In this document: positions 1 through 5,662 of the stretch, one piece after another
How the letters are laid out: every line of letters starts with the position of its first letter
Position numbering within the stretch: position 1 is the first letter of the stretch
Source: Burkholderiaceae bacterium
GTDB lineage: Bacteria > Pseudomonadota > Gammaproteobacteria > Burkholderiales > Burkholderiaceae
Reading direction: 5' to 3'
NCBI GenBank assembly: GCA_947373615.1
Contig: CANBYN010000118.1
Span: 1 to 6,124, forward strand
DNA: 6,124 bases
Notes under the pieces: model-generated
The model's input: only the letters and a program-made list of their open reading frames with translations
Told to the model about the DNA's origin: nothing
Database searches by the model: none
Made by a program: the position numbers and the translations under genes

Positions 1-753
1 ACGATTACGAAGATATTAAAGATTGCAGAACATCCGCTAAATATTATTTGGTTATGTAAAGGTTTAGAACCTAATACTGCTTTATTGCCGCATCAAGTTG
101 TCGAGCGTGAGAATAAATTACATAGTCGTGGTCTAACGCATGCCTTTGGCGCATTATCGGGTCCAAGTTTTGCGCATGAAGTGGGTGCTGGAATGCCATG
201 TGCATTAACGATTGCCAGCACTACTTCCAAGTTATGCGAGGCTGTTCAAATTGCTTTTCATCATGGAAATATGCGCATCTATTCCAGCGATGATTTGATT
301 GGTGTTGAACTCGGTGGTGCCATTCAGAACGTTCTCGCTATTGCTGCTGGCATTGGGGATGGCTTGAATTTAGGTCTGAATGCTCGTGCTGCCGTCCTTA
401 CGCGAGGCTTAGCCGAAATGATGCGCATCGTGAAGGCTGCAGGCGGTAGATCAGAAACTTGCATGGGTCTGACAGGAGTTGGAGATTTGATTTTGACAGC
501 TACTGGGGATTTATCTCGCAATCGACGGGTAGGGCTTGAGCTAGCCGCGGGAAAATCTTTGCCTGAGATATTGTCTAGTCTTGGACATGTTGCTGAAGGC
601 GTGCTCTGTGCAGCGGCCGTTGGTGATTTGGCTGCGCGCTTAGGCGTTGAGATGCCAATCACTGCAATGATGGTACAAGTGCTGGCTGGAAATCTTACTC
701 CACATGAGGCCGTCAAAAAATTGATGGGTCGCGATCCTAAAATAGAGACTTAA
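1..753 (+). CDS. gpsA: NAD(P)H-dependent glycerol-3-phosphate dehydrogenase, 5' end cut by window
   Basis: GpsA reduces dihydroxyacetone phosphate to sn-glycerol 3-phosphate in the cytoplasm, supplying the backbone of phospholipids. The frame is open from base 1 and gives 250 residues before a TAA, so the gene starts upstream; the N-terminal GxGxWG NAD-binding loop is outside the window. Visible family blocks, numbered within the fragment, are LCKGLE (18-23), LSGPSFAHE (52-60), GVELGGAIQN (101-110), NARAAVLTRGLAEM (about 126-139), GLTGVGDL and SRNRR, and a C-terminal EMPIT stretch. Oddity: the family block normally reads A-(L/I)-K-N, where the lysine is the catalytic residue; here codon 325-327 is CAG, giving Q109. 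Everything around it is well conserved and there is no frameshift. An internal TTG at 85 could be taken as a start but lies well inside the conserved fold. The gene converges on trmL, with 14 bp between the stops. Identity is secure; activity is uncertain because of Q109. Confidence 0.95.
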   Translation, partial: TITKILKIAEHPLNIIWLCKGLEPNTALLPHQVVERENKLHSRGLTHAFGALSGPSFAHEVGAGMPCALTIASTTSKLCEAVQIAFHHGNMRIYSSDDLIGVELGGAIQNVLAIAAGIGDGLNLGLNARAAVLTRGLAEMMRIVKAAGGRSETCMGLTGVGDLILTATGDLSRNRRVGLELAAGKSLPEILSSLGHVAEGVLCAAAVGDLAARLGVEMPITAMMVQVLAGNLTPHEAVKKLMGRDPKIET

Positions 754-767
754 GCACAAAATACTTC

Positions 768-1238
768 TCACTTGCCACCTGCAAGACCATTCTGGCGCCA
801 GGCTTCATAAACCACAATTGCTACAGTATTTGATAAGTTAAGACTACGACTATTGTCTTGCATAGCCAGACGCATTTGATTGCGAGTTGGAACTGAGTTT
901 TTTACCTCTTCAGTGATGCCTTTCGTTTCAGAGCCAAAAACAAAGTAATCATTGGGGGCATATTTTCCTTCATGAAAAGTGCTACTGCCTTTAGTCGTTA
1001 ATGCAAATAAATGTTCTGGATTGGGTTTCTCATTCGCTAAAAATTGAGCCCAGTTGGCATGTATATTTACTTTTGCAAACTCATGATAGTCCAGGCCTGC
1101 CCTACGTAATTTTGCATTCTCCATCGGAAATCCTAGAGGCTCAATTAGGTGTAGCTTTGCCCCCGTGTTTGCACATAGGCGAATAATATTGCCAGTATTA
1201 GGGGGAATTTCTGGTTCGAATAGAACAATATTGAACAT
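768..1238 (-). CDS. trmL: tRNA (cytidine/uridine-2'-O-)-methyltransferase TrmL (SPOUT family)
   Basis: TrmL methylates the ribose 2'-OH of the wobble nucleotide (position 34) of certain tRNA-Leu species, using S-adenosylmethionine. The 156-residue product has full family length and starts at the ATG on 1236-1238 with the classic opening MFNIVLFEPEIPPNTGNIIR. Further SPOUT blocks are LRRAGLDYHEF (44-54), LFALTTKG (77-84), FGSETKG (101-107) and NSRSLNLSN (129-137), followed by VYEAWRQ; the last two blocks build the trefoil-knot cofactor pocket. Two positions depart from the consensus I remember: FGPET reads FGSET (Pro to Ser) and the I-x-P-M proline reads Ala at 126. Each needs only one base change. 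The stop faces that of gpsA. The start is 18 bp downstream (minus-strand sense) of the comF remnant, so trmL probably once followed comF in an operon; its present promoter is not evident, and only a weak purine run precedes the start. Confidence 0.95.
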   Translation of the reverse strand: MFNIVLFEPEIPPNTGNIIRLCANTGAKLHLIEPLGFPMENAKLRRAGLDYHEFAKVNIHANWAQFLANEKPNPEHLFALTTKGSSTFHEGKYAPNDYFVFGSETKGITEEVKNSVPTRNQMRLAMQDNSRSLNLSNTVAIVVYEAWRQNGLAGGK

Positions 1239-1256
1239 GTGTTACTTTTTACTCTT

Positions 1257-1700
1257 TTAACTTGGTATTGAGGTCCTGAGTAAAACCCAGTTAATGACTT
1301 GTGATCCACCATTGTCCTTCAGAATTCGAGCAATTTCATTAAGTGCCACCCTGTAGGTCGTGACAACATTAAATACTAGGAAGGTTTTAGTTTTTTGGGA
1401 GGCTTAAGATAGCAAGGATCAATATAAGCACATCTTTAATTAAAAGATGGCGGATGATTGCAGAATTTTTTTTGTTGTTCTATATGGTGATGACGTCTAT
1501 GGAAATAAGACCATTTTTATTTAAGTGAATCACTCTTTATTCTCTCCTCAATTTCCCAGCTTTGTTTAAAGCTATGCACAACTATTTTTGAATGCTGAGG
1601 AAAATAGTTATCTAGTAATAGACTGCAGATTTACCAATCGTTCTTCAAGGGGATGATTCCATGCATTGGCAAAACTTGCTTGCTAAGAAGTAAAATAGAT
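1257..1700 (-). pseudogene. comF: Degraded comF (phosphoribosyltransferase-like competence/DNA-uptake protein), N-terminus missing
   Basis: There is no long open frame here, but the minus strand translates into ComF-like pieces in two alternating frames. In 5'-to-3' minus order: SFANAWNHPLEERLVNLQ (about 1623-1676), then after a shift near 1620 SLLLDNYFPQH and SFKQSWEIEERI (1538-1573, compare the ComF block RGFNQSWEIARRI). Next come HRRHHHIEQQ, YIDPCYLK (about 1403-1426), and after a second shift near 1380-1405 LVFNVVTT (1356-1379), ALNEIARILKDNG and INWVLLRT, closing with TAA at 1257-1259. The type I PRTase PRPP loop, normally DDVxTTGAT, is spoiled (D-D lost, G-A replaced by Y-R). In-frame stops lie at 1683-1685, 1608-1610, 1517-1519 and 1436-1438. 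The roughly 90-residue N-terminal part with the Cys zinc finger is absent. ComF is needed for natural transformation in several bacteria, so its loss would fit loss of competence. It lies 18 bp upstream of trmL on the same strand. Assignment comes from motif reading, not alignment. Confidence 0.85.
1666..1696 (+). promoter_or_regulatory. Possible sigma70-type promoter for the methyltransferase gene
   Basis: TTGGCA (1666-1671, five of six to the -35 consensus) and TAAAAT (1691-1696, five of six to the -10) are separated by 19 bp, slightly too long. Transcription would start near 1703, about 35 nt before the ATG at 1739. The elements fall inside the comF remnant, so they may be fortuitous. An alternative -10, TATACT at 1727-1732, would place the start of transcription almost on the ATG but has no recognisable -35. 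Confidence 0.25.
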
Positions 1701-1738
1701 CTCTAGAAATCACATGGGGCGCTGAGTATACTGAGCCA

Positions 1739-2524
1739 ATGACCCAGCAAATTAGATGGTTACAAGATGAAATTGCAGACCGTATGTTGCAAAAATTAGA
1801 TATCGTTAATCTTGATGTCAAAGATGTATTAATTGTCCCCGACTTTCCTGGAAATCATGTGGAAGCATTCGCTAAGCGATATCCGCATGCAAGCATCAAG
1901 AGTCTTACTGAAGAGGGCGTCTCTAGCTTTGGAATGTGGCGTTCTAAAGCCATTTCAAATTGGCGCTCACTGTTTCGCAATAATCTAACCCCCTTTGCGA
2001 GCTATCAAAGAATGGGTAAATTTGATCTTCCTGATAATTCTGTTGATTTAGTATTTAGCGACCTCCTCATGCAAGATTTATCGGATCCACAACACTTTTT
2101 GGGGGAGTGTTGGCGCGTTCTAAGGGAGGGTGGCTTAATTACTTTTAGTTACCTAGGGCCAGATACAGGCAAAGAATTGTTTCCCCTTGAGCTCCCTGAG
2201 CTAAAGTTGAAAAAATTATTGAGTCCTTGGGATATGCATGACATAGGTGATGCTTTATTAAAAGAGCAGTTTTCAGATCCTGTAATGGATATGGAGTATT
2301 TAACCCTCCAGTACGAAAAGCCAGCTCTCCTGCTAGCGGATGCAGTTGCGTTGAAATTAGCTTATTCCACCCCTCCTGAAATCCCTAAAATCGATGTTTT
2401 GCCTCTAAAACTTACTTTAGAGATTGTGTATGGGCATGCTTGGGCCATCGGAAAACACCTTGCTAAGGCCAAAGACAATGTTGCCTATATTGATCCAAAT
2501 CAAATTGGACGCAAGAGTAGGTAA
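1739..2524 (+). CDS. BioC-like class I SAM-dependent methyltransferase, N-terminus short and motif I degenerate
   Basis: The 261-residue product resembles the BioC/NDUFAF5 group of methyltransferases. The clearest evidence is LPDNSVDLVFSDLLMQDL (residues about 97-114), the acidic strand and helix after motif II, followed by ECWRVLREGGLITFSYLGPD and T-x-KEL, which match the BioC hallmark RVLRPGG...FGPDTLKEL. The N-terminal block WLQDEIADRMLQKLDIV also fits. Two things are odd. Where the SAM-binding loop D-(V/L)-G-x-G-x-G should be, the protein has VLIVPDFPGNH (about 30-40), without the glycine pattern. The frame is also open upstream to 1694 (stop 1691-1693) with family-like residues such as AEYTEP but no start codon, and ATG 1739 has only a weak ribosome site. 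The gene diverges from the comF remnant and precedes coxB by 191 bp. It could be a functional divergent paralogue, an oxidase-linked methyltransferase as NDUFAF5 is for complex I, or a decaying gene. True biotin-pathway BioC function is not supported. Confidence 0.75.
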   Translation: MTQQIRWLQDEIADRMLQKLDIVNLDVKDVLIVPDFPGNHVEAFAKRYPHASIKSLTEEGVSSFGMWRSKAISNWRSLFRNNLTPFASYQRMGKFDLPDNSVDLVFSDLLMQDLSDPQHFLGECWRVLREGGLITFSYLGPDTGKELFPLELPELKLKKLLSPWDMHDIGDALLKEQFSDPVMDMEYLTLQYEKPALLLADAVALKLAYSTPPEIPKIDVLPLKLTLEIVYGHAWAIGKHLAKAKDNVAYIDPNQIGRKSR

Positions 2525-2598
2525 TATTCTGCTTAAGTGTAAGTGCTTACTATCTTTTAAACCTTGACCAAGATTGGCTGGGACTGGGTTAATCCTGT

Positions 2599-2627
2599 TT
2601 GTTGTTGCGTTCAATTAACCCTATAAT
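2599..2627 (+). promoter_or_regulatory. Probable sigma70-type promoter of the coxB operon
   Basis: A perfect -10 TATAAT (2622-2627) is preceded, at an ideal 17-bp spacing, by TTGTTG (2599-2604), which matches only the TTG half of the -35 consensus. Transcription would begin near 2634, leaving a leader of about 80 nt before coxB. It lies in the only sizeable gap upstream of the oxidase genes, and no terminator separates it from coxB. I see no clear operator palindrome around it. Confidence 0.6.
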
Positions 2628-2705
2628 CACGGCAGTATGTATTAGCTTAAGACCGTTTTTTGGGCATTTTGTGGCATTTTTGCTGCTATGTTCACGACAA
2701 TAAAC

Positions 2706-2710
2706 AGAGA
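2706..2710 (+). promoter_or_regulatory. Ribosome binding site of coxB
   Basis: AGAGA lies five bases before the ATG at 2716, a moderate Shine-Dalgarno match. It supports this start, which also leaves a proper signal peptide. Confidence 0.5.
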
Positions 2711-2715
2711 ATAAG

Positions 2716-3873
2716 ATGAATTTATTTGGAAAAGTCACTAGGGCTTCGCTCTATTTCGTAGCAGCCTTTGGCACTGCTTTTGCATATGCCATAGAAAATA
2801 TGCCTGGTGGTCCAGCTGTGAATCAGCTAAATTTTACGCCCCCTGCAACCAAAATCATGCAAGAAATCCACTGGCTACATTGGATGATGTTGGTAATCTG
2901 TGCGCTGATATTTATTGGTGTTTTTGGGGTGATGTTCTACTCCATATTGAAACATCGCAAATCATTGGGTCACAAATCAGCCTCATTCCATGAGAGCACT
3001 ACTGTTGAAATTATTTGGACAGTAATTCCACTGCTTATTGTTATTGGCATGGCATTGCCAGCAACAAAAACGGTTGTTGCAATGAAAGACACCACTAATT
3101 CTGATATCACCATCAAGACCACCGGTTATCAGTGGAAATGGGGATATGACTACATTAAAGGTGAGGGCGAAGGCATTAGCTTCTTATCCACCTTGTCTAC
3201 ATCACGTGAAGCAATTAATAACTTGGCACCAAAATCAGATACGTATTTGATGGAAGTGGATAACGAAATGGTTGTCCCGGTCGGCAAAAAAATTCGTTTA
3301 ATTACCACTGCAAATGACGTGATCCACGCTTGGACTATCCCAGCGTTTGGAGTTAAGCAAGATGCAATTCCTGGCTTTGTTCGCGATACCTGGTTTAGAG
3401 CAGAAAAGATTGGCACCTTCCGTGGTCAGTGTTCCGAGCTATGTGGAGCTGAGCACGCATTTATGCCTATCGTTGTGAAAGTAGTTTCACAAGAGGATTA
3501 CACCAAGTGGGTGGAAGAGAAGAAAAAGGCAATGGGCGCAGCATCTGATGATCCTTCAAAGGTTTACACCTTGGATGAGCAAAAAGAACGTGGCGCCAAA
3601 GTGTACGCAGCTAACTGTGCAGCTTGTCACCAACCAAATGGCAAAGGCGCGGGCGCATTCCCAGCATTGGATGGCAGCAAAGTAGTTAACGGTCCTAAAG
3701 AGGGTCAGTACAACATTTTGCTCAACGGTAAAAATGCAATGCCGAAGTGGGCAGGTGTACTTTCTGATGGTGATATCGCTGCCGTAATTACTTATACCCG
3801 TAACTCATGGGGTAATAAGACAGGCGAAGTGATTCAGACCCAAGAAATTATTACCGCACGTGGCGGCAAGTAA
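2716..3873 (+). CDS. coxB: Cytochrome c oxidase subunit II with CuA centre and C-terminal fused cytochrome c domain
   Basis: This subunit takes electrons from cytochrome c and passes them through the binuclear CuA centre to subunit I. The 385-residue protein has a signal peptide (residues 1 to about 23-25, cleavage after AFA or AYA), two transmembrane helices (about 54-76 and 97-115) and a periplasmic cupredoxin domain. The aromatic electron-entry stretch YQWKWGYDY is at 138-146. The CuA ligands are all present: H204, C239, E241, C243, H247 and M250; the 35-residue gap from H204 to C239 equals that in Paracoccus. A class I cytochrome c domain is fused at the C-terminus: haem motif CAACH at 301-305 and probable axial Met M342 in AMPKW. 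Such fusions (caa3-like subunit II) are common in Burkholderiales. It is the first gene of the operon coxB-ctaD-small gene-ctaG, with ctaD 40 bp downstream. Nothing looks damaged. Confidence 0.98.
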   Translation: MNLFGKVTRASLYFVAAFGTAFAYAIENMPGGPAVNQLNFTPPATKIMQEIHWLHWMMLVICALIFIGVFGVMFYSILKHRKSLGHKSASFHESTTVEIIWTVIPLLIVIGMALPATKTVVAMKDTTNSDITIKTTGYQWKWGYDYIKGEGEGISFLSTLSTSREAINNLAPKSDTYLMEVDNEMVVPVGKKIRLITTANDVIHAWTIPAFGVKQDAIPGFVRDTWFRAEKIGTFRGQCSELCGAEHAFMPIVVKVVSQEDYTKWVEEKKKAMGAASDDPSKVYTLDEQKERGAKVYAANCAACHQPNGKGAGAFPALDGSKVVNGPKEGQYNILLNGKNAMPKWAGVLSDGDIAAVITYTRNSWGNKTGEVIQTQEIITARGGK

Positions 3874-3903
3874 TCCATTAACTAATACAGATAAAACGAA
3901 ACC

Positions 3904-3907
3904 GGAG
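3904..3907 (+). promoter_or_regulatory. Ribosome binding site of ctaD
   Basis: GGAG, within CCGGAG, stands six bases before the ATG at 3914. It is the best Shine-Dalgarno sequence in the window and fits high expression of the catalytic subunit. The coxB-ctaD gap of 40 bp contains no promoter or terminator that I can see, so the two are probably cotranscribed. Confidence 0.75.
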
Positions 3908-3913
3908 TAATCC

Positions 3914-5533
3914 ATGAGCACAGTCTCTACTACCCACGATCACGCACATGATCACGCGCATGATGATCACACGCCACATGGTTGGCGTCGTTGGTTGTTC
4001 GCAACCAACCATAAAGACATCGGCACGATGTATTTGATATTCTCATTTGTTAGCTTGTTAGCTGGTGGCATGATGGCCTTGGGAATTCGTTTGGAATTAT
4101 TCCAGCCTGGCTTGCAATTCTTCCGCCCTGAGTTCTTTAATCAGTTAACTACCATGCACGGTTTGGTGATGGTGTTCGGTGCGATCATGCCGGCCTTCGT
4201 TGGTTTTGCTAACTGGATGGTGCCATTGCAAATTGGCGCATCTGATATGGCATTTGCTCGTATGAATAACTTTAGCTTCTGGATTCTGCCTGTAGCTGCA
4301 ACTTTGTTGTTGAGCTCTTTCTTGGTTCCTGGCGGCGCCCCATCTGGCGGTTGGACTATCTACGCCCCATTGACTTCACAAATGGGCCCTGGCATGGACA
4401 TGGCGATTTTCTCGCTCCATTTGTTGGGCGCATCTTCCATCATGGGTTCGATTAATATTATTGTCACTATCTTGAACATGCGCGCTCCTGGCATGACTCT
4501 GATGAAGATGCCGATGTTCTGCTGGACTTGGTTGATTACTGCTTACTTGTTGATTGCTGTGATGCCTGTGTTGGCTGGTGCAATCACTATGGTGCTGACT
4601 GACCGTCACTTTGGTACTTCATTCTTCTCCGCTGTTGGAGGTGGCGACCCAATCATGTTCCAGCACATTTTCTGGTTCTTTGGTCACCCAGAGGTTTACA
4701 TCATGATTCTTCCTGCATTCGGAATCATTAGTGAAATCGTTCCAGCTTTCTCCAGAAAAACATTGTTTGGTTACAGTTCCATGGTTTATGCAACATCGTC
4801 TATCGCGATCTTGTCATTCATCGTTTGGGCACACCATATGTTTGCAACAGGTATGCCTGTAACTGGCCAACTGTTCTTCATGTACGCAACCATGTTGATT
4901 GCTGTTCCAACTGGCGTGAAGATTTTCAACTGGGTAGCAACAATGTGGAAAGGTTCATTGACCTTTGAAACACCAATGTTGTGGGCTATTGGTTTTATCT
5001 TTGTTTTCACAATGGGTGGTTTTACTGGTTTGATCTTGGCAATGGCGCCAATTGACATTGGTGTTCAAGATACTTATTACGTTGTTGCACACTTCCACTA
5101 CGTATTAGTAGCGGGCTCCCTATTTGCGATGTTTGCCGGTTTCTACTTCTGGTGTCCAAAGTGGACAGGTTATATGGCTAATGAAACCCGTGGCAAGATC
5201 CATTTTTGGGCTTCCATGATTTTCTTTAACATTACCTTCTTCCCTATGCACTTCTTGGGCTTAGCAGGTATGCCGCGTCGCTATGCTGACTATCCAACAC
5301 AGTTTGCTGACTTCAATATGATTGCTTCGATCGGCGCTTTGGGCTTTGGTTTAGCGCAGGTTTATTTCTTGTTCTGCGTTGTATTGCCAGCCTATCGTGG
5401 CCAAGGCGAAAAAGCACTAATGAAGCCATGGGATGGTGCTAAAGGTTTGGAATGGACTATTCCTTCACCAGCACCGCATCACACTTTTGAAACTCCGCCT
5501 AGTGCAGAGCAGATGCGTGAAGCAGGAATTTAA
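3914..5533 (+). CDS. ctaD: Cytochrome c oxidase subunit I (aa3-type, A1-class haem-copper oxidase)
   Basis: This is the catalytic, proton-pumping inner-membrane subunit that reduces O2 to water. At 539 residues with about twelve hydrophobic segments it has the usual length. All metal ligands are visible: H82 and H395 for low-spin haem a, H393 for haem a3, and H258, H307, H308 for CuB, with Y262 placed for the His-Tyr cross-link. Spacings from H258 onward equal those in the Paracoccus enzyme. The D-channel residues D111 and E260 (in GHPEVY) and the K-channel residues T333 and K336 are present, placing it in class A1; the haem-propionate arginines are R455 and R456. The first 22 residues form a His/Asp-rich cytoplasmic tail (HDHAHDHAHDDH), common in this order and perhaps metal-binding, though that is unproven. 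It follows coxB in the operon and its last 17 bases probably overlap the next small gene. It appears fully intact. Confidence 0.99.
   Translation: MSTVSTTHDHAHDHAHDDHTPHGWRRWLFATNHKDIGTMYLIFSFVSLLAGGMMALGIRLELFQPGLQFFRPEFFNQLTTMHGLVMVFGAIMPAFVGFANWMVPLQIGASDMAFARMNNFSFWILPVAATLLLSSFLVPGGAPSGGWTIYAPLTSQMGPGMDMAIFSLHLLGASSIMGSINIIVTILNMRAPGMTLMKMPMFCWTWLITAYLLIAVMPVLAGAITMVLTDRHFGTSFFSAVGGGDPIMFQHIFWFFGHPEVYIMILPAFGIISEIVPAFSRKTLFGYSSMVYATSSIAILSFIVWAHHMFATGMPVTGQLFFMYATMLIAVPTGVKIFNWVATMWKGSLTFETPMLWAIGFIFVFTMGGFTGLILAMAPIDIGVQDTYYVVAHFHYVLVAGSLFAMFAGFYFWCPKWTGYMANETRGKIHFWASMIFFNITFFPMHFLGLAGMPRRYADYPTQFADFNMIASIGALGFGLAQVYFLFCVVLPAYRGQGEKALMKPWDGAKGLEWTIPSPAPHHTFETPPSAEQMREAGI
3935..3970 (+). 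repeat. Short imperfect tandem repeat encoding the His/Asp-rich N-terminus of CtaD
   Basis: Two 12-bp units, encoding His-Asp-His-Ala at 3935-3946 and 3947-3958, differ at two third-codon positions. A third, altered unit (His-Asp-Asp-His) follows at 3959-3970. The synonymous differences show the repeat is not recent and that the peptide is conserved. Slippage here would change the tail length in 4-residue steps without breaking the frame. Confidence 0.65.
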
Positions 5534-5648
5534 TTCTTCAGAGAAGCAAGCCCTTGCTGCGAATAATCGCAGGATGGGCTATATTCTTTTGAGCGTTGTT
5601 CTGACCTTCTTTATTGGCATTGTGATTAAACGGAGTTTCTTGGGTTAA
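5517..5648 (+). CDS. Small single-span membrane protein of the oxidase operon (cytochrome oxidase small assembly protein type)
   Basis: A 43-residue product is predicted from a GTG at 5517: a polar N-terminus with QALAANNRRMG, one hydrophobic span (about residues 21-37, YILLSVVLTFFIGIVI), and a short basic tail KRSFLG. Betaproteobacteria commonly carry a tiny gene of just this type (A-x-NNRRM followed by one helix) between ctaD and ctaG; it is thought to help oxidase assembly, but its biochemical role is not established. The start decides the overlap. No ATG lies close to the conserved part, so I prefer GTG 5517, with AGAG at 5506-5509 as ribosome site, which overlaps the ctaD end by 17 bp and suggests translational coupling. 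GTG 5502 is an alternative. An ATG at 5433 would add 28 residues read out of frame from the conserved ctaD tail and is unlikely. ctaG starts 14 bp after the stop. Confidence 0.75.
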   Translation: MKQEFNSSEKQALAANNRRMGYILLSVVLTFFIGIVIKRSFLG

Positions 5649-5662
5649 TCCCGTCTATTGCA

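Noticed and set aside
754..767. Bidirectional terminator between the convergent gpsA and trmL stops
   Set aside because: Only 14 bp lie between the stops and no stem-loop with a T-run is visible there.
1449..1524. Plus-strand mini-ORF beginning MADDCRIFF in the trmL-methyltransferase gap
   Set aside because: About 25 codons, no ribosome site, and the same bases read on the minus strand as part of the ComF remnant.
2537..2552. Short palindrome GTAAG-TG-CTTAC followed by a TCTTTT run after the methyltransferase gene, as a possible terminator
   Set aside because: The stem is only 5 bp with a 2-base loop and is AT-rich; it is too weak for an intrinsic terminator.
2688..2714. Eight-codon mini-ORF (MFTTINRE) in the coxB leader, whose stop ends one base before the coxB ATG
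   Set aside because: The position is suggestive of a leader peptide, but it has no Shine-Dalgarno sequence, no regulatory codon bias and no attenuator-like hairpins, so it is probably chance.
4376..5058. Minus-strand open frames inside ctaD (77 and 90 codons), with similar ones inside gpsA, trmL, coxB and the methyltransferase gene
   Set aside because: They are antisense or out-of-frame shadows of strongly conserved genes, with no family-like motifs or ribosome sites of their own.
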